Below, piece after piece: positions 63,631 through 64,000 of a stretch of 64,000 bases of DNA. Both the position numbers and the translations under genes were made by a program. How positions within the stretch are numbered: the stretch's first letter is position 1; the number at the start of each line of letters is the position of its first letter. This DNA comes from Maritalea mobilis (GTDB lineage Bacteria > Pseudomonadota > Alphaproteobacteria > Rhizobiales > Devosiaceae): positions 682,001 through 746,000 of the forward strand of contig NZ_SNYR01000002.1 in assembly GCF_004363175.1 (NCBI RefSeq), read 5' to 3'. Below the pieces are notes generated by a model that had not been told where the DNA came from, searched no databases, and worked only from the letters and a program-made list of their open reading frames with translations.

Positions 63631-64000
63631 TTATTGATCCGATGCGGCGGGCTCTTCCGTTTCCACCGGGATGGCTTCTGCGTCAATTTGCGCAGCGAAG
63701 CGGCTGAAGAACCGATCAATCACCCCTTGGGCACTTTTACCTACGATTTTTGAGCCTAGTTTTTCGATAGAACCGGAAACTTCACCATGGGCCTCAAACT
63801 TTAAAATGCAGGCCTCGTTGGCCAATCCCCAATCTTGCAATTCAATATCTGCTGCGCCGCGCGCTAGGCCCAAAAGCCCGCCGCGACCGCCGCCTGAAAG
63901 CGTGTAAGCCCGGGCAGGCTCCACATTCGACAGACTTAGATCGCCCACAAATGTCGGTTTCATCAGGCCCAAATTTACGGTGATTGAGGCTTCCAGATTT
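63631..64000 (-). CDS. CoxG/SRPBCC-family protein (5' end cut by window edge)
   Basis: About 123 C-terminal residues are visible; the start lies beyond the right edge. The visible part reads ...LEASITVNLGLMKPTFVGDL and continues FEAHGEVSGSIEKLGSKIVG, both characteristic of the CoxG family (carbon monoxide dehydrogenase subunit G-like), a START-like ligand-binding fold often encoded beside molybdenum hydroxylases. A small tail ends EEPAASDQ. Partner genes such as coxM/L/S would have to lie outside the window. Confidence 0.85.
   Translation of the reverse strand, partial: NLEASITVNLGLMKPTFVGDLSLSNVEPARAYTLSGGGRGGLLGLARGAADIELQDWGLANEACILKFEAHGEVSGSIEKLGSKIVGKSAQGVIDRFFSRFAAQIDAEAIPVETEEPAASDQ

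Overview
The window is a gene-dense bacterial chromosome segment, almost certainly alphaproteobacterial and probably Hyphomicrobiales (Rhizobiales). The evidence is the core gene order (rpmH-rnpA-yidC-engB-argB-HAD nucleotidase-dapD-dapE-truA-fmt-def, then recR-ybaB-dnaX-ffs and pheA next to a membrane cytochrome c), a DnaX without the zinc-finger cysteines, a Caulobacter/Rhizobium-style cpa/tad pilus locus, and CtrA-like sequence pairs. GC looks moderate (about 50-55 percent by eye). I cannot assign a genus; a marine Devosiaceae-like lineage is only a guess. I see no tRNA, rRNA, insertion sequence, prophage or CRISPR array.

Region 1 (1-18.0 kb) is housekeeping: a flavin disulfide oxidoreductase cut by the left edge, a TVP38/DedA-like protein, ribosomal protein L34, RNase P protein, the YidC insertase, a CatB/Vat-like acetyltransferase coupled to engB, a large CHASE-PAS-GGDEF-EAL protein, arginine and lysine biosynthesis (argB, dapD, dapE), a WYL regulator, a LOG-family hydrolase, truA, fmt and def.

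Region 2 (18.0-34.5 kb) mixes rmuC, two poorly characterised membrane proteins, an AraC regulator with a divergent membrane protein, a SulP permease, an ornithine cyclodeaminase/Lrp divergent pair with a strong inverted repeat between them, a LysE exporter, recR-ybaB-dnaX with the SRP RNA gene, pheA, a membrane cytochrome c with an acidic tail, a hydroxyacid dehydrogenase and an M17 aminopeptidase.

Region 3 (34.6-45.8 kb) is a Flp/Tad pilus locus: tadD on the plus strand; cpaA, cpaB, cpaC, cpaE, cpaF, tadB, tadC and a 56-residue Flp pilin on the minus strand; then a stand-alone secretin N-terminal domain protein and two TadE-like pseudopilins on the plus strand. No cpaD lies between cpaC and cpaE, and no large TadG is present.

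Region 4 (46.4-59.7 kb) is the most coherent system: about 13 kb of tightly packed minus-strand genes that together form a nucleoside uptake and breakdown pathway. The order is BMP-type binding protein, ATPase, two permeases, cytidine deaminase, purine nucleoside phosphorylase, deoC, a tandem aldehyde dehydrogenase, an uncharacterised 97-residue protein, deoA, deoB, upp and a lipocalin-like protein. It could carry (deoxy)nucleosides from outside the cell to free bases, glyceraldehyde 3-phosphate, acetaldehyde and acetate. No classical DeoR/CytR regulator lies inside it; the 97-residue protein has a winged-helix-like look and is the best candidate for something new.

Region 5 (59.9-64.0 kb) holds a YnjBCD-like ABC transporter and the 3' part of a CoxG/SRPBCC protein cut by the right edge. 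Nothing here is an obvious defence or mobile system.
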